From assembly GCF_014201315.1 (NCBI RefSeq), contig NZ_JACHDY010000003.1, positions 1 to 64,000 of the forward strand: 64,000 nucleotides of DNA. Direction: 5' to 3'. A program made the position numbers and the translations under genes. Below are positions 26,973 to 35,951 of this stretch, piece after piece (position 1 is the first letter of the stretch; each line of letters opens with the position of its first letter). The DNA comes from Edaphobacter lichenicola (GTDB lineage: Bacteria > Acidobacteriota > Terriglobia > Terriglobales > Acidobacteriaceae). Under the pieces are notes generated by a model that made no database searches, was not told the DNA's origin, and saw nothing but the letters and a program-made list of their open reading frames with translations.

Positions 26973-28907
26973 AAACCAGGTGATACGGGATGAGACGGAG
27001 TGATATTGATCATTAAAATCAGTGGTGGTTACCACCAAGGGGCTATGACCAATTAGGTATATGGTTCCCGGCTCGGAAGGGTGCTCTAATTCTGCTGCGA
27101 GGAGAGATATGCCGAAGCGGCTGGCTATTACGATTGCGGGTGCGGTGTCGTTGGGGAGTTACGAGGCGGGTGTTCTGTATGAGGTGCTGGATGCAATTCA
27201 TCAGCATAACTCCGCCGAGGGGGTGACCGATGACGAGAAGATTCTTATCGATGTCATGACGGGTGCTTCGGCCGGTGCGATGACGGCCGTGATTGTGGCG
27301 CATAAGATGTTGTACTCGGCCCATGAGTTTCGCGATCCGTACGACAATCCGCTGTACAACGTGTGGGTGAAACGGATCGACCTCGATGGGTTGTTGAAGA
27401 CGGTAGACGAAACGACCGGCAAAGTGGAGCCGCCGCTGCGTTCGATTTTTTCGTCAAATGTGGTGGAGGGAATAGCAAAGGATACGCTACTGGGACGATA
27501 TGCGACGGGGGAGTGGCCCGCTCCCATAACGCACATAGCTGCTGCGCGGTCGATCTCCATCGGGATGACGCTGACGAACCTGAACGGCGTGGACTACGGC
27601 TATGACATGCAGCCTTGCGGGAAGTTTATCTACACGCGGCATGAAGACCAGATGACACGAGTGGTGAGTGTGGACGGGAGCGATAAACCGGAGGTGTGGC
27701 GTGAGTTGGCGGACGCATCGGTGGCAAGCGGGGCATATCCGTTGGCGTTTCGTGCAAAGGAGATGGACCGCCGGCGGGCGGACTACGCAAAAACCGGCTT
27801 GGAGCCGTGGACGGATGATCCGTCGAGGTTTACGTATACCGATGGCGGAATCTTGCAGAACGAGCCGCTGGGTATGGCTAAAAACCTGGTGGATGAGATC
27901 GACAAGCATTGGTACAACGACAGCCGATTCTATTTGTTTGTGTCGCCGCATGGGAGAACTTCGAGCGCGGATTCGAGCTTTTGTGAGGTGAATGCAGACT
28001 ACTTTCAGATGATGAAACGGTGGGCGAAGGTACTGCTTGGCCAGTCAGAGTTTCAGGACTGGATTACAGCTGTGGAGATGAATGAGCAGATTGCTCTAAT
28101 GGACGCTCGTGCCAGCGAACTGGTAGAGAAGCTGCGTTCAGGAGAAATCAAGAGCGGAAGCCTGAAGAGGACCGCGGATGGTTTGCTGAGGGTGTTGTTT
28201 TCGCAGCCGACGCGCACGGGGACGAGGCAGGTCGCGAAGATCGGAAGAGAGAGTCTGGCTGAGGCCAGGCGGCGGATTGAACACCAGTACAAGGCGGAGA
28301 TTGCGAGTCTGGGGGCAGGAAGCTACGCCTCCGATGCGTTTCGCGATACGGTGCTTGCATTTGAAACGGCGGCGAATCTGGGGCAGTGCGACTATATGCG
28401 GATCTATGGAATCGCGGTGTCCGAGGAGTTGCTGGCGGGGGCGGACCTAACGGGCTTTCTGGGGTTCTTCGATGAGCGGTATCGCGTGCATGACTATGAC
28501 CGGGGACGGATGGTGGCGAGGATGGTATTGACCGATCCCGTGATGAGTGAAGCGGGAGAGCTGGGGCCAATACGGTATACGCCGAAGCACACGAACCCTA
28601 TCGACAGCACCCTGAACGGGCTGCAACTGGCGCAGCTGTCGATCGAGGAGCAAAAAGAATTTCGCGAGGGTGTGAAGAAGCGCGTCAGCGAGATGGTGCG
28701 ATACCTGATTGGGTTCTGGTCTTATCCGGCGGACGTGGTGGTGATCGAACCGCTGATGAATGCGATTTTGAATCATTTGTTCCGTGAGTAGCGTGGCGTG
28801 GGTTACGTGGGGGGTCGCCATTCGAGAGCCACTACAGGCCGCAAGAACTGGGTGTGAGGATGGCTCTCACGATCGCCCGTCCGTTGTTCTTCAAGTCATT
28901 GATTTTA
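26973..28907. mobile_element. 1.9-kb islet at tRNA-Cys carrying one patatin gene
   Basis: The segment lies between the tRNA 3' fragment (26914-26972) and the intact tRNA-Cys (28908-28983). Direct repeats of 59 bases at the borders fit integrase-mediated entry at the tRNA. The only gene inside is a patatin-like phospholipase; no integrase is left. Either the integrase was lost or was provided in trans. The region 26973-27108 holds no gene. Confidence 0.7.
27109..28791 (+). CDS. patatin-like phospholipase
   Basis: A 560-residue acyl hydrolase. Catalytic elements: the oxyanion loop near residue 10 (AGAVSLGSYEAGVLYE), nucleophile S54 in GASAG, and D245 in YTDGGILQNEP forming the Ser-Asp dyad. 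The C-terminal 250 residues are helical and resemble the DUF3376-type extension of large bacterial patatins. No signal peptide is seen, so it acts in the cytoplasm or at the inner membrane. The start at 27109 has GAGGAGA six bases upstream. It is the only gene of the tRNA-Cys islet. Patatins can serve in lipid turnover, virulence or as toxic effectors in phage defence; here none of these is shown. Confidence 0.88.
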   Translation: MPKRLAITIAGAVSLGSYEAGVLYEVLDAIHQHNSAEGVTDDEKILIDVMTGASAGAMTAVIVAHKMLYSAHEFRDPYDNPLYNVWVKRIDLDGLLKTVDETTGKVEPPLRSIFSSNVVEGIAKDTLLGRYATGEWPAPITHIAAARSISIGMTLTNLNGVDYGYDMQPCGKFIYTRHEDQMTRVVSVDGSDKPEVWRELADASVASGAYPLAFRAKEMDRRRADYAKTGLEPWTDDPSRFTYTDGGILQNEPLGMAKNLVDEIDKHWYNDSRFYLFVSPHGRTSSADSSFCEVNADYFQMMKRWAKVLLGQSEFQDWITAVEMNEQIALMDARASELVEKLRSGEIKSGSLKRTADGLLRVLFSQPTRTGTRQVAKIGRESLAEARRRIEHQYKAEIASLGAGSYASDAFRDTVLAFETAANLGQCDYMRIYGIAVSEELLAGADLTGFLGFFDERYRVHDYDRGRMVARMVLTDPVMSEAGELGPIRYTPKHTNPIDSTLNGLQLAQLSIEEQKEFREGVKKRVSEMVRYLIGFWSYPADVVVIEPLMNAILNHLFRE

Positions 28908-28983
28908 TGGAGCACCGAATGGGATTTGAACCCATGAATACTGGTTTTGCAGACCAGCGCGTTAGCCACTTCGCCATCGGTGC
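28908..28983 (-). tRNA. tRNA-Cys (anticodon GCA)
   Basis: A full cloverleaf of 76 bases including encoded CCA. The acceptor pairs GCACCGA with TCGGTGC, the discriminator is U, the anticodon arm is CTGGT-CTGCAAA-ACCAG giving GCA, and the T arm is ATGGG-TTCAAAT-CCCAT. U73 and GCA both fit cysteine. Its 3' end faces the patatin islet. Confidence 0.95.
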
Positions 28984-29029
28984 CCTTGCTCGCTACAAAA
29001 CAGAAGTGTAGCGGAGACCTTGTCCAACT

Positions 29030-29686
29030 CTACTCCGGTTGTGCCACCGTGCGGAGGTAAGGCTTCACCGTCTTGTAGCCGGGGAAGATCTTATCGGCAT
29101 CCTCATTCGACACTGCTCCGGTGATGATGACATCCTCGCCCTGCTTCCAGTTCGCCGGCGTCGCCACCTTATGTTTTGTCGTCAGCTGCATCGAGTCGAG
29201 TACGCGAATAATCTCATCGAAGTTGCGGCCCGTCGTCATCGGATAGGCAAGCGTCAGCTTGATCCTTTTGTCGGGTCCAATCACAAACACAGTGCGCACC
29301 GGCGCGTTGTTCGCCGGAGTCCGGCCCTCTGAAGTCTCTCCCGCATCTGCAGCAAGCATGTCATAGAGCTTCGCAATCTTCAGCTCCGTGTCGCCGATCA
29401 ACGGGTAGTTGACCTTCGCGCCTCCGACCTCCTCAATATCCGCGGCCCATCTCTCGTGGTTTACGACTGGGTCCACACTGAGTCCGATCACCTTGGCGCC
29501 ACGCTTGGCGAAGTCGCCCTCCAGATTCGCCACCGCGCCGAGTTCGGTCGTACACACCGGAGTAAAGTCCTTCGGGTGCGAGAAGAGAACGGCCCAATTG
29601 TCACCAATCCATTCATGGAAATGAATCGTGCCCTGGGTAGTTTCGGCAGTGAAATCGGGAGCAATATCGTTGATGCGGAGTGACAT
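29030..29686 (-). CDS. 1-Cys peroxiredoxin (Prx6 type)
   Basis: A 218-residue peroxiredoxin that reduces hydrogen and organic peroxides. The peroxidatic Cys is in HPKDFTPVCTTE at about residue 46, with the conserved Thr before it and Arg further on. The long C-terminal part (KIKLTLAYPMTTGRNFDEIIRVLDS, then NWKQGEDVIITGAVSNEDA) is characteristic of Prx6-type 1-Cys enzymes. The start at 29686 (MSLRINDIAPDF) has AGAAGG about ten bases upstream; an earlier in-frame ATG adds 13 residues unlike the family. It probably is monocistronic. The 330 bases ahead of it, to 30016, contain no other gene and must hold both this promoter and that of the PhzF gene. Confidence 0.93.
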   Translation of the reverse strand: MSLRINDIAPDFTAETTQGTIHFHEWIGDNWAVLFSHPKDFTPVCTTELGAVANLEGDFAKRGAKVIGLSVDPVVNHERWAADIEEVGGAKVNYPLIGDTELKIAKLYDMLAADAGETSEGRTPANNAPVRTVFVIGPDKRIKLTLAYPMTTGRNFDEIIRVLDSMQLTTKHKVATPANWKQGEDVIITGAVSNEDADKIFPGYKTVKPYLRTVAQPE

Positions 29687-30016
29687 GGTCGATTCGCCTT
29701 CTTTGGGGTTTACCCAATCCTTCAATTCCTAAATGAACTGCTCGCCAACGTGGTCTGATCTGCTGAGGCTCAACGTAGAAAACCCACCCGGCTTATTCGC
29801 TCTGGGGTGGGTCTCTGTGCTCTCGAAGATGATCTGCTTCGATTAGCTCATCCACACACCCACACTGGGCTACAGCAACAGCAGCAGCAGAGTGTGGACA
29901 TCGTGTTTTGCATCATCTTCATAGCTAAATGTTTTTTGTACCGCAGCCAGCTAAGCTAGCATGAGGCCGGTTCGCCCCATCGCGGTCTTTTCAAAAGATA
30001 CTTCCGAGGAGCATCC

Positions 30017-30985
30017 ATGTCAAATGACAGCCCCGCTGTTGCGTCGACAGCAGCACACCCTTCGACCTCTCGCACTTACGACTTCTCCCAGGTCGACGTC
30101 TTCGCCGAACGCCCTCTCGAGGGCAACGCGCTTGCCATCTTCACCGACGCTCGCGGCCTCACCTCTGGCGAGATGCAGGCCCTGGCCCGCGAGACCAACC
30201 TGAATGAAACCACATTCATCCTGCCCCGCGCCCCGGAGATCGAGCACGAACGCGGCATCCAGGTCCGCATCTTCCTCACCACCGAAGAGGTCCCCTTCGC
30301 CGGCCACCCAACCCTCGGCACGGCCAGTTGGCTCTATTGGAATCACCCAACCTTTCGCGGCGCAGAGCAGATCACTCTCGATCTAGGAATCGGTCCAATC
30401 TCGGTTCGCTTCCAGGCTCCGCAGCCTCAAGAGATCGGAGTCTTCGGTACGATGCGACAGAACGATCCAACCTTTGGCAAAGTTCTCAGCACGCCCGACG
30501 ACCGCGCAGCCCTGGCCGCTGCACTCAGCCTCTCTTTCGAAGACCTCGATCCGCATCTCCCCGCGCAGGTCATCTCCACCGGCATGGCGTACTGCATCGT
30601 ACCCTTGCGATCGCTCGAGGTCGCCAGCCGTCTGCACATCTTTGGCTCGCAAAGCGCTCGCCAATTTCTTGACCGCATCGGCGCGAAGTTCTTCCACTGC
30701 ATTACTCCCGCTAATGAGAACTCAGCAGCACAATGGCACGCGCGCATGCAGTTCGACTCCGGCGAAGATCCTGCGACCGGCTCTGCCTCAGGCTGCACCA
30801 TCGCCTACATCGTCCGTCATGGCCTCGCCACTAGCGGACAACAAATCATCATCGAGCAGGGAATCGAGATGCTTCGTCCGAGCCGCATTCATGTCAGCGC
30901 CGCACTCGAAGACGGCATCGTCACAAAAGTGTTCGTCGGTGGCCGCACCATTCCTGTTGCAACGGGACGCTTTTTCCTGCCGTGA
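30017..30985 (+). CDS. PhzF family isomerase-like protein
   Basis: A 322-residue protein of the PhzF/DapF fold with two similar lobes. The catalytic Glu lies in ARETNLNETTF at about residue 63, and the second-lobe motif is GEDPATGSASG at about 255-265. FAGHPTLGTA is the first-lobe substrate loop. PhzF isomerises an intermediate in phenazine synthesis, but most family members are of unknown substrate and no other phenazine genes are present. GAGGAG lies seven bases before the ATG. The first 20 residues are a flexible Ser/Ala-rich leader. Confidence 0.9.
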   Translation: MSNDSPAVASTAAHPSTSRTYDFSQVDVFAERPLEGNALAIFTDARGLTSGEMQALARETNLNETTFILPRAPEIEHERGIQVRIFLTTEEVPFAGHPTLGTASWLYWNHPTFRGAEQITLDLGIGPISVRFQAPQPQEIGVFGTMRQNDPTFGKVLSTPDDRAALAAALSLSFEDLDPHLPAQVISTGMAYCIVPLRSLEVASRLHIFGSQSARQFLDRIGAKFFHCITPANENSAAQWHARMQFDSGEDPATGSASGCTIAYIVRHGLATSGQQIIIEQGIEMLRPSRIHVSAALEDGIVTKVFVGGRTIPVATGRFFLP

Positions 30986-31645
30986 TGCACTCGATTTCAA
31001 CAGGAGCCCATCATGAATCGCCAATGAATACAGACCCTTCCGCGCATCGGTGGATGTGCAAGCTCTAATATTGCGAGTCTTCGCCCAAACTTCGCCGCTT
31101 GCCAAGTCACCCACTCATTCGTACTGTTGGAAAGCGTTGACGACGACGTTGCCAGCAAGAGGGAAGCGTCGTTGGAGATGATTTGCTTTCGCCTGTTTTC
31201 TGACAATTTGAGTTGAGAGAAGCTCGACTGCCCCGCAGTCGCGACTCCCCAGCGCAATCTTACTGTCTGCACGCGCAGTGAGGTCGATGCCAGCATCTCC
31301 GGCATCGACACTCACTGTATCCGCAGCATACGGATCCCTGCGCTCTCGGAGCCGCGTGGCAACCTGCGCCGGCCTACAGCCTCTCTCGCACCCCGCGGTT
31401 CGGCAGCTTCGCTCGCTGGACAGATGGCCCTGATCCCTCGTGGAGCAGACAGGAGAGCTTTGCTCATTCTGTCTTCTCTACTTCGGGAGCAGCGGACCCA
31501 CTACGCGCTGAGAGCCGCATCCGGCCGAACCACGGGGAAGTTTTGAACACCACCAGACCGGCCCGCCTGCAAACCAGCAGACGCGTCAGACTGGCCCATC
31601 GGCCGCGAGCCACCAGAAGGTGGTGTCCGGCAGAAGAGAGACTGC
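30986..31645. other. 660-base stretch without clear gene
   Basis: Between the PhzF gene and the response regulator nothing is firmly recognisable. A minus-strand frame at 31115-31315 (66 codons) has protein-like composition (GIDLTARADSKIALGS) but lacks a family match and a ribosome site; it could be part of a decayed gene. No repeat or terminator stands out. Confidence 0.4.
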
Positions 31646-32095
31646 ATGCGCCCCAAGAAAACGATTCTCTGCGTAGATGACAATGAACAAATTCTCTCCG
31701 TCCGCACCTTCCTCCTCGAAACCCGTGGCTATCGCGTCATCGCTGCCCACAGCGCGCAGGAGGCGCTTACCGTTCTCGATCAATATCTCCCCGGCACACT
31801 CGACCTCATTCTCTGCGATCTCATCATGCCGCAGATGGATGGCAACGAACTGGTCCGCCGCGCCAAACAACTCCATCCCGGCTTACCCGCGATGATCGTC
31901 TCCGGCACAGTCAACGCCTTCGATCGAGCCGTTCACGCCGATGTCTTCCTCCCTAAAGGCGCTTCGTCCCCGGCGGAGATGATCGAACGTATTCGAGTCC
32001 TCGTAGCGCGCAAGCGTGGCCCGAAGAAGGCCATCGTTGCATCGACATCGCAATCTCCACAGCTTGGTTCCTTCACTCACGCCACGGCAAGCTAA
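31646..32095 (+). CDS. single-domain response regulator
   Basis: A 149-residue receiver domain with no output domain. The acidic pocket is at residues 11-12 (CVDDNEQ), the phospho-acceptor Asp in LILCDLIMPQMDG at about 58, the switch Ser in IVSGT at about 86, and the conserved Lys in VFLPKG at about 103. A 30-residue basic, Ser-rich tail follows. Such proteins pass signals by protein-protein contact. No histidine kinase gene is near, so its partner is encoded elsewhere. GAGAGA lies ahead of the ATG. Confidence 0.88.
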   Translation: MRPKKTILCVDDNEQILSVRTFLLETRGYRVIAAHSAQEALTVLDQYLPGTLDLILCDLIMPQMDGNELVRRAKQLHPGLPAMIVSGTVNAFDRAVHADVFLPKGASSPAEMIERIRVLVARKRGPKKAIVASTSQSPQLGSFTHATAS

Positions 32096-32147
32096 GGCAT
32101 CTCGCAACGACGAGCGGTCTCTAATCTGCAGCAGAGGTTCAAAGAAA

Positions 32148-34565
32148 TCAGGCCTCGACCAATCCATACTTCCTCTGCCACTGCATCTTCAACCGCGCCC
32201 ACACAGCGTCCTTCTCTTCACTCAAAACAGATGGATCAGGTTCCGACGCGAAGCGCGCAGCCTCTGTCTTGGCCAACTCCAGCAGCGCACGGTCGCGTAT
32301 CAGATTCGCAACCCTGAACTCCGGCATACCAGCCTGACGCGTTCCGAAGAACTCTCCAGGCCCGCGTTGCTGCAGATCAAGCTCAGCTAGTTCAAAACCA
32401 TTCTGCGTGCGCACCATCGCATCCAGCCTGGCCTCAGCCTGTTCGCTCACCCTTCCGCCTGTCATCAACACGCAGAAGCTCTTCGCCGCTCCACGACCAA
32501 CCCGTCCGCGCAACTGATGCATCTGCGCCAGCCCAAACCGCTCGGCATGTTCGATCACCATCACCGAAGCGTTCGGAACATCGACGCCCACTTCGATTAC
32601 AGTCGTCGCAATCAGCACATCGAGGTCCCCCCGCTGAAACCGCCGCATCGTCACGTCCTTGTCATCCGCGCTCAACCGCCCATGCAGCAGCCCAAGCCGA
32701 AGTCCACTCAATGGCCCCAGCCGCAGCTCCTCATACATATCTGTCGCTGCTCGAAGCGCCCTCTTCGGCTCAAACAACTTCTCCGTCTTCGCAGGGGCTT
32801 TCTTCTTAGTCTTCGTAGTTGTCTTTGCTTTCTGTGCGAGGAAAGACTTGTCATCCCGACCGAACCTTGAGCTTGCCGAAAGGGTAGTGGAGGGACCCGC
32901 TGTTTTCTTCCCCGAGGATGCGCTCGCAGGCTCTTCTTCAACGTCCTGCGGAAAATCCAACTCCGGTTGATCATCCTTAGCCCCTTCAATCACCGGATAC
33001 ACGATATAGGCCTGCCGTCCTGCCTCGACCTGCTTGCGCACAAAGGCCCACACGTCCTCTGCACGCTCCTCTGTCGTTCGTCTGGTCACAATCGGAGTTC
33101 TTCCGGGCGGCAGCTCATCGATCACACTCGCATCAAGGTCGCCGTACAACGTCAACGCAAGCGTTCGCGGAATCGGCGTCGCCGTCATCACCAGCACATC
33201 CGGATCAAGCGCGCCCGGCTTCTTCATCAATCGAAATCGTTGCTGGACGCCGAACCGATGCTGCTCATCGACGATCACGAGACCCAGATTTTCGAAGTCG
33301 ACTTTATCTTCAATCAGCGCATGAGTTCCAATCGCAAGATCGGTCTCGCCGCGAAAGATTCTCCCGCGCGCCTCCCGTTTCGTCGCCTCATCCAGCGATC
33401 CCGTCAGAAGGGTCACCCGATAAGGCTTTCCTGTTCGCGGCGACAGCACATCCCCCAGCAGCTTCCTCGCGGAAAGATAATGCTGCGTCGCCAGAATCTC
33501 CGTCGGAGCCATCAAAGCCGTCTGGTAGCCGTTCTCAATCGCGACCAGCGCAGCCTGCATCGCAACAATTGTCTTGCCCGATCCCACATCGCCCTGCAGT
33601 AATCGCCGCATCGGCTGCGGCTTGCGCATATCGCTCGCAATCTCGCCCAGCACACGCTTCTGCGCCGCAGTCGGATGGAAGGGAAGCACCTGCTTGATCG
33701 CCTCCCGCACCTTCACATTCGTCACAAACGCCGTACCCTCGCGCTCCCTCATGCGCCGTCGCTTCAACTCCAGTCCCAGTTCGAGATAGAAAAACTCTTC
33801 GAAGATCAACCGCCGATGTCCCGGCGTAGTCGCCGACATCAACTCCACCATCGGCGTTCCGGCTTCAGGAAAATGTACAGCCTTTAACGCCTTCAGCCGC
33901 TCAGGAAACGAGAGCCTTTTCCGCATCGACTCAGGCAGAGTCTCAACCTGACTAGCCGACCCGCTGACTTGCTGACTTGCTGACTCGCTGACCTGCTGCT
34001 TCTCCAGTTCTTCGAACAGAGTCCAGATCACCCGTCTGAGCCACTTCGATCCCAGCTTTGCCCCCCACGCCGTAGTCCCTCCCAGCGACTCATACACCGG
34101 CACAATCCGCCCAACCTCGAGCATGGACAACTCAGCATCCGCGCCAGCCCCCGAAGGCAGAATCTCAAACTGCGGCTGAATCATCTTGAACTTTCCCGCG
34201 CTGCTTCGCGAAGGTTCAAGCTTCCCATACAGCGCAACCATCTGCCCCACATGAAATTTGTCCCTCAAATAGGTCCCGCGAAACCACATGCACTTCACAG
34301 TGCTGAGCCCCTGTCCCACCGTCATCTCGAATAACGGCATACTTCGCGTCTGCAGCAATACCGTCCCGCGCACCTCGCCGATCACCGACGCCATGGTCCC
34401 CGCCCTCAGCTCACTCATCGGCACCGGGTTCAGGCGATCCTCATAGCGAAAGGGCAGGTGATACAGCAGATCCTCGACCGTCTCGACGCCGCGCTTGGCA
34501 AGCTCGACCGCAATCCGCTCCCCCACGAGCTTTACAAACTTGATAGGTGTAGAAAGTTCCAGCAC
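32148..34565 (-). CDS. recG: ATP-dependent DNA helicase RecG
   Basis: An 805-residue helicase that remodels stalled forks and branched DNA. The N-terminal wedge/OB domain spans about 1-250. Helicase motifs: LLQGDVGSGKT (Walker A), DEQH (motif II), MTATPIPRTLALTLYGD (III), IEVGVDVPNA (V) and QLRGRVGRG (VI). Two added stretches are unusual: a Ser/Gln-rich one near residue 190-205 (from an octamer repeat in the DNA) and a Lys/Thr-rich linker near 545-600 between the two RecA-like lobes that contains a hairpin repeat shared with holA. The start is GTG at 34565, which fits the family N-terminus. It is divergent from the MFS gene. Confidence 0.93.
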   Translation of the reverse strand: MLELSTPIKFVKLVGERIAVELAKRGVETVEDLLYHLPFRYEDRLNPVPMSELRAGTMASVIGEVRGTVLLQTRSMPLFEMTVGQGLSTVKCMWFRGTYLRDKFHVGQMVALYGKLEPSRSSAGKFKMIQPQFEILPSGAGADAELSMLEVGRIVPVYESLGGTTAWGAKLGSKWLRRVIWTLFEELEKQQVSESASQQVSGSASQVETLPESMRKRLSFPERLKALKAVHFPEAGTPMVELMSATTPGHRRLIFEEFFYLELGLELKRRRMREREGTAFVTNVKVREAIKQVLPFHPTAAQKRVLGEIASDMRKPQPMRRLLQGDVGSGKTIVAMQAALVAIENGYQTALMAPTEILATQHYLSARKLLGDVLSPRTGKPYRVTLLTGSLDEATKREARGRIFRGETDLAIGTHALIEDKVDFENLGLVIVDEQHRFGVQQRFRLMKKPGALDPDVLVMTATPIPRTLALTLYGDLDASVIDELPPGRTPIVTRRTTEERAEDVWAFVRKQVEAGRQAYIVYPVIEGAKDDQPELDFPQDVEEEPASASSGKKTAGPSTTLSASSRFGRDDKSFLAQKAKTTTKTKKKAPAKTEKLFEPKRALRAATDMYEELRLGPLSGLRLGLLHGRLSADDKDVTMRRFQRGDLDVLIATTVIEVGVDVPNASVMVIEHAERFGLAQMHQLRGRVGRGAAKSFCVLMTGGRVSEQAEARLDAMVRTQNGFELAELDLQQRGPGEFFGTRQAGMPEFRVANLIRDRALLELAKTEAARFASEPDPSVLSEEKDAVWARLKMQWQRKYGLVEA
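32849..32901. repeat. hairpin repeat inserted in recG
   Basis: Read on the minus strand: GCGGGTCCCTCCACT, a variable middle, then TTCGGTCGGGATGAC. The same ends occur at 56484-56528 within holA. It is in frame with recG and encodes a Gly/Pro/Ser-rich stretch (AGPSTTLSASSRFGRDDKS) in the linker between helicase lobes. Related ends (GGATCC...GGATGAC) occur between genes elsewhere in the window. Confidence 0.75.
33963..33998. repeat. octamer tandem repeat inside recG
   Basis: Four to five copies of an eight-base unit, GCTGACTT with small changes. In recG this encodes the SESASQQVSGSASQ stretch. The same unit recurs at 58932-58955 behind ftsH. Confidence 0.7.
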
Positions 34566-34656
34566 AGACCGATGCTACCAAGAACCAGCCGTGGCCAACT
34601 CCCGCACTTCCACAACAGCCTTTCAGTATTGACAGCAGATATGTTGCAATAAAAGA

Positions 34657-35889
34657 ATGCCTGCCTCTGAAGCGAGCTCAGTAACGACCGCCGAGCGCAA
34701 AAACATCCTTCTGCACACGCCCCTCATGGCGCTTGCGGTAGCCGCCTTCGGCATCGGCACCTCCGAGTTCATCATCATGGGCCTTCTGCCCAACCTCGCC
34801 GACGACTTCCACGTCAGCATCCCCAGGGCCGGCGTCCTCGTCACCGGCTACGCGCTCTCCGTCACCATCGGCGCGCCAATCGTAGCCATCGCCACCGCCC
34901 GCCTTGAGCGCAAACTCGCCCTACTTCTCCTCATGGGCGTCTTTACTCTCGGCAACCTGGCCTGCGCCGTAGCCCCCACTTACAATCTCCTCTTCGCCGC
35001 CCGCGTCCTCACCGCCCTCTGCCACGGAGCCTTCTTCGGCATCGGCAGTGTAGTCGCTGCAAATCTAGTTCCCCGCAACCAGCGTGCCCAGGCGATTGCG
35101 CTCATGTTCTCCGGCCTAACGCTTGCCAACGTCCTGGGCGTCCCAGCCGGAACCGCACTTGGCCAGGCCTACGGCTGGCGATTCGCCTTCTGGGCTATCG
35201 TTCCCATAGGCCTCATCGCCGCAATTGCTGTCTTCTTCCTGGTCCCCAAACAAGCAGCAGGCTCCGGCAGCCTACTCCACGAGTTCCGCGTCCTCCGCAA
35301 ACCTCAAGTCCTGCTAGTCCTCGCCATGAGTATCCTCACCTCCGCCTCGCTCTTCTGCGTCTTCACCTACATTGCCCCAACCCTCGAGGCCGTCACGCTC
35401 GTCTCCCCCCACGCCGTCACCCTCACGCTCCTGCTCTTCGGCGTCGGCATCACCGTAGGCAACTTCCTCGGCGGCACTCTCAGCGACTGGCGTCCCATGG
35501 CCTTCCTCATCGGCGCCCTCCTCACCCTCCTGGCCTCGCTCCTCGCTCTCTACTACGCCGAACCCCACGTCATCCCAGCAATCGTCATGATCCTCATCTG
35601 GGGAGCAATCCAGTTCGCCGCCGGAGCCCCGCTCCAATCCCGCATCGTCGACCAGGCCGCCGCCGCACCCAACCTCGCCTCCACCCTCAACCAGGGAGCC
35701 TTCAACTTCGGCAACGCCACCGGAGCCTCTCTCGGCGGCATGATGCTCACCGCCGGCTACACCTACCGCCAGCTCCCTCTAGCCAGCATCATCGTCACCC
35801 TCATCACCTTGATCCTCGCGATCCTCTCCGCCCGGCTCGATCGCAAACACCGCGACGCTCGCATCGCCGAGCAGCTATCCGTACTCTGA
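34657..35889 (+). CDS. MFS exporter, DHA1 (AraJ/YdhP-like) family
   Basis: A 410-residue major facilitator with twelve predicted membrane helices. Family marks: FGIGTSEFIIMGLLPNLADDF in helix 1, GYALSVTIGAPIVA in helix 2, the basic loop ARLERK, and TALCHGAFFGIGSVVAANL in helix 4. This set is typical of the AraJ/PbuE/YdhP group of drug, sugar or nucleoside exporters that run on proton exchange. The substrate is unknown. It is divergent from recG with 91 bases between. No strong ribosome binding site is seen ahead of the ATG. Confidence 0.88.
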   Translation: MPASEASSVTTAERKNILLHTPLMALAVAAFGIGTSEFIIMGLLPNLADDFHVSIPRAGVLVTGYALSVTIGAPIVAIATARLERKLALLLLMGVFTLGNLACAVAPTYNLLFAARVLTALCHGAFFGIGSVVAANLVPRNQRAQAIALMFSGLTLANVLGVPAGTALGQAYGWRFAFWAIVPIGLIAAIAVFFLVPKQAAGSGSLLHEFRVLRKPQVLLVLAMSILTSASLFCVFTYIAPTLEAVTLVSPHAVTLTLLLFGVGITVGNFLGGTLSDWRPMAFLIGALLTLLASLLALYYAEPHVIPAIVMILIWGAIQFAAGAPLQSRIVDQAAAAPNLASTLNQGAFNFGNATGASLGGMMLTAGYTYRQLPLASIIVTLITLILAILSARLDRKHRDARIAEQLSVL

Positions 35890-35951
35890 CGCCACGCGAA
35901 CACCCACGCCACCCCTGATAAACTGGCCCTGACACAACGACACGAGAACCC

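Noticed and set aside
27109..28791. Patatin gene as part of a CBASS defence operon
   Set aside because: No nucleotidyltransferase or accessory genes are next to it, and it lies alone in the islet.
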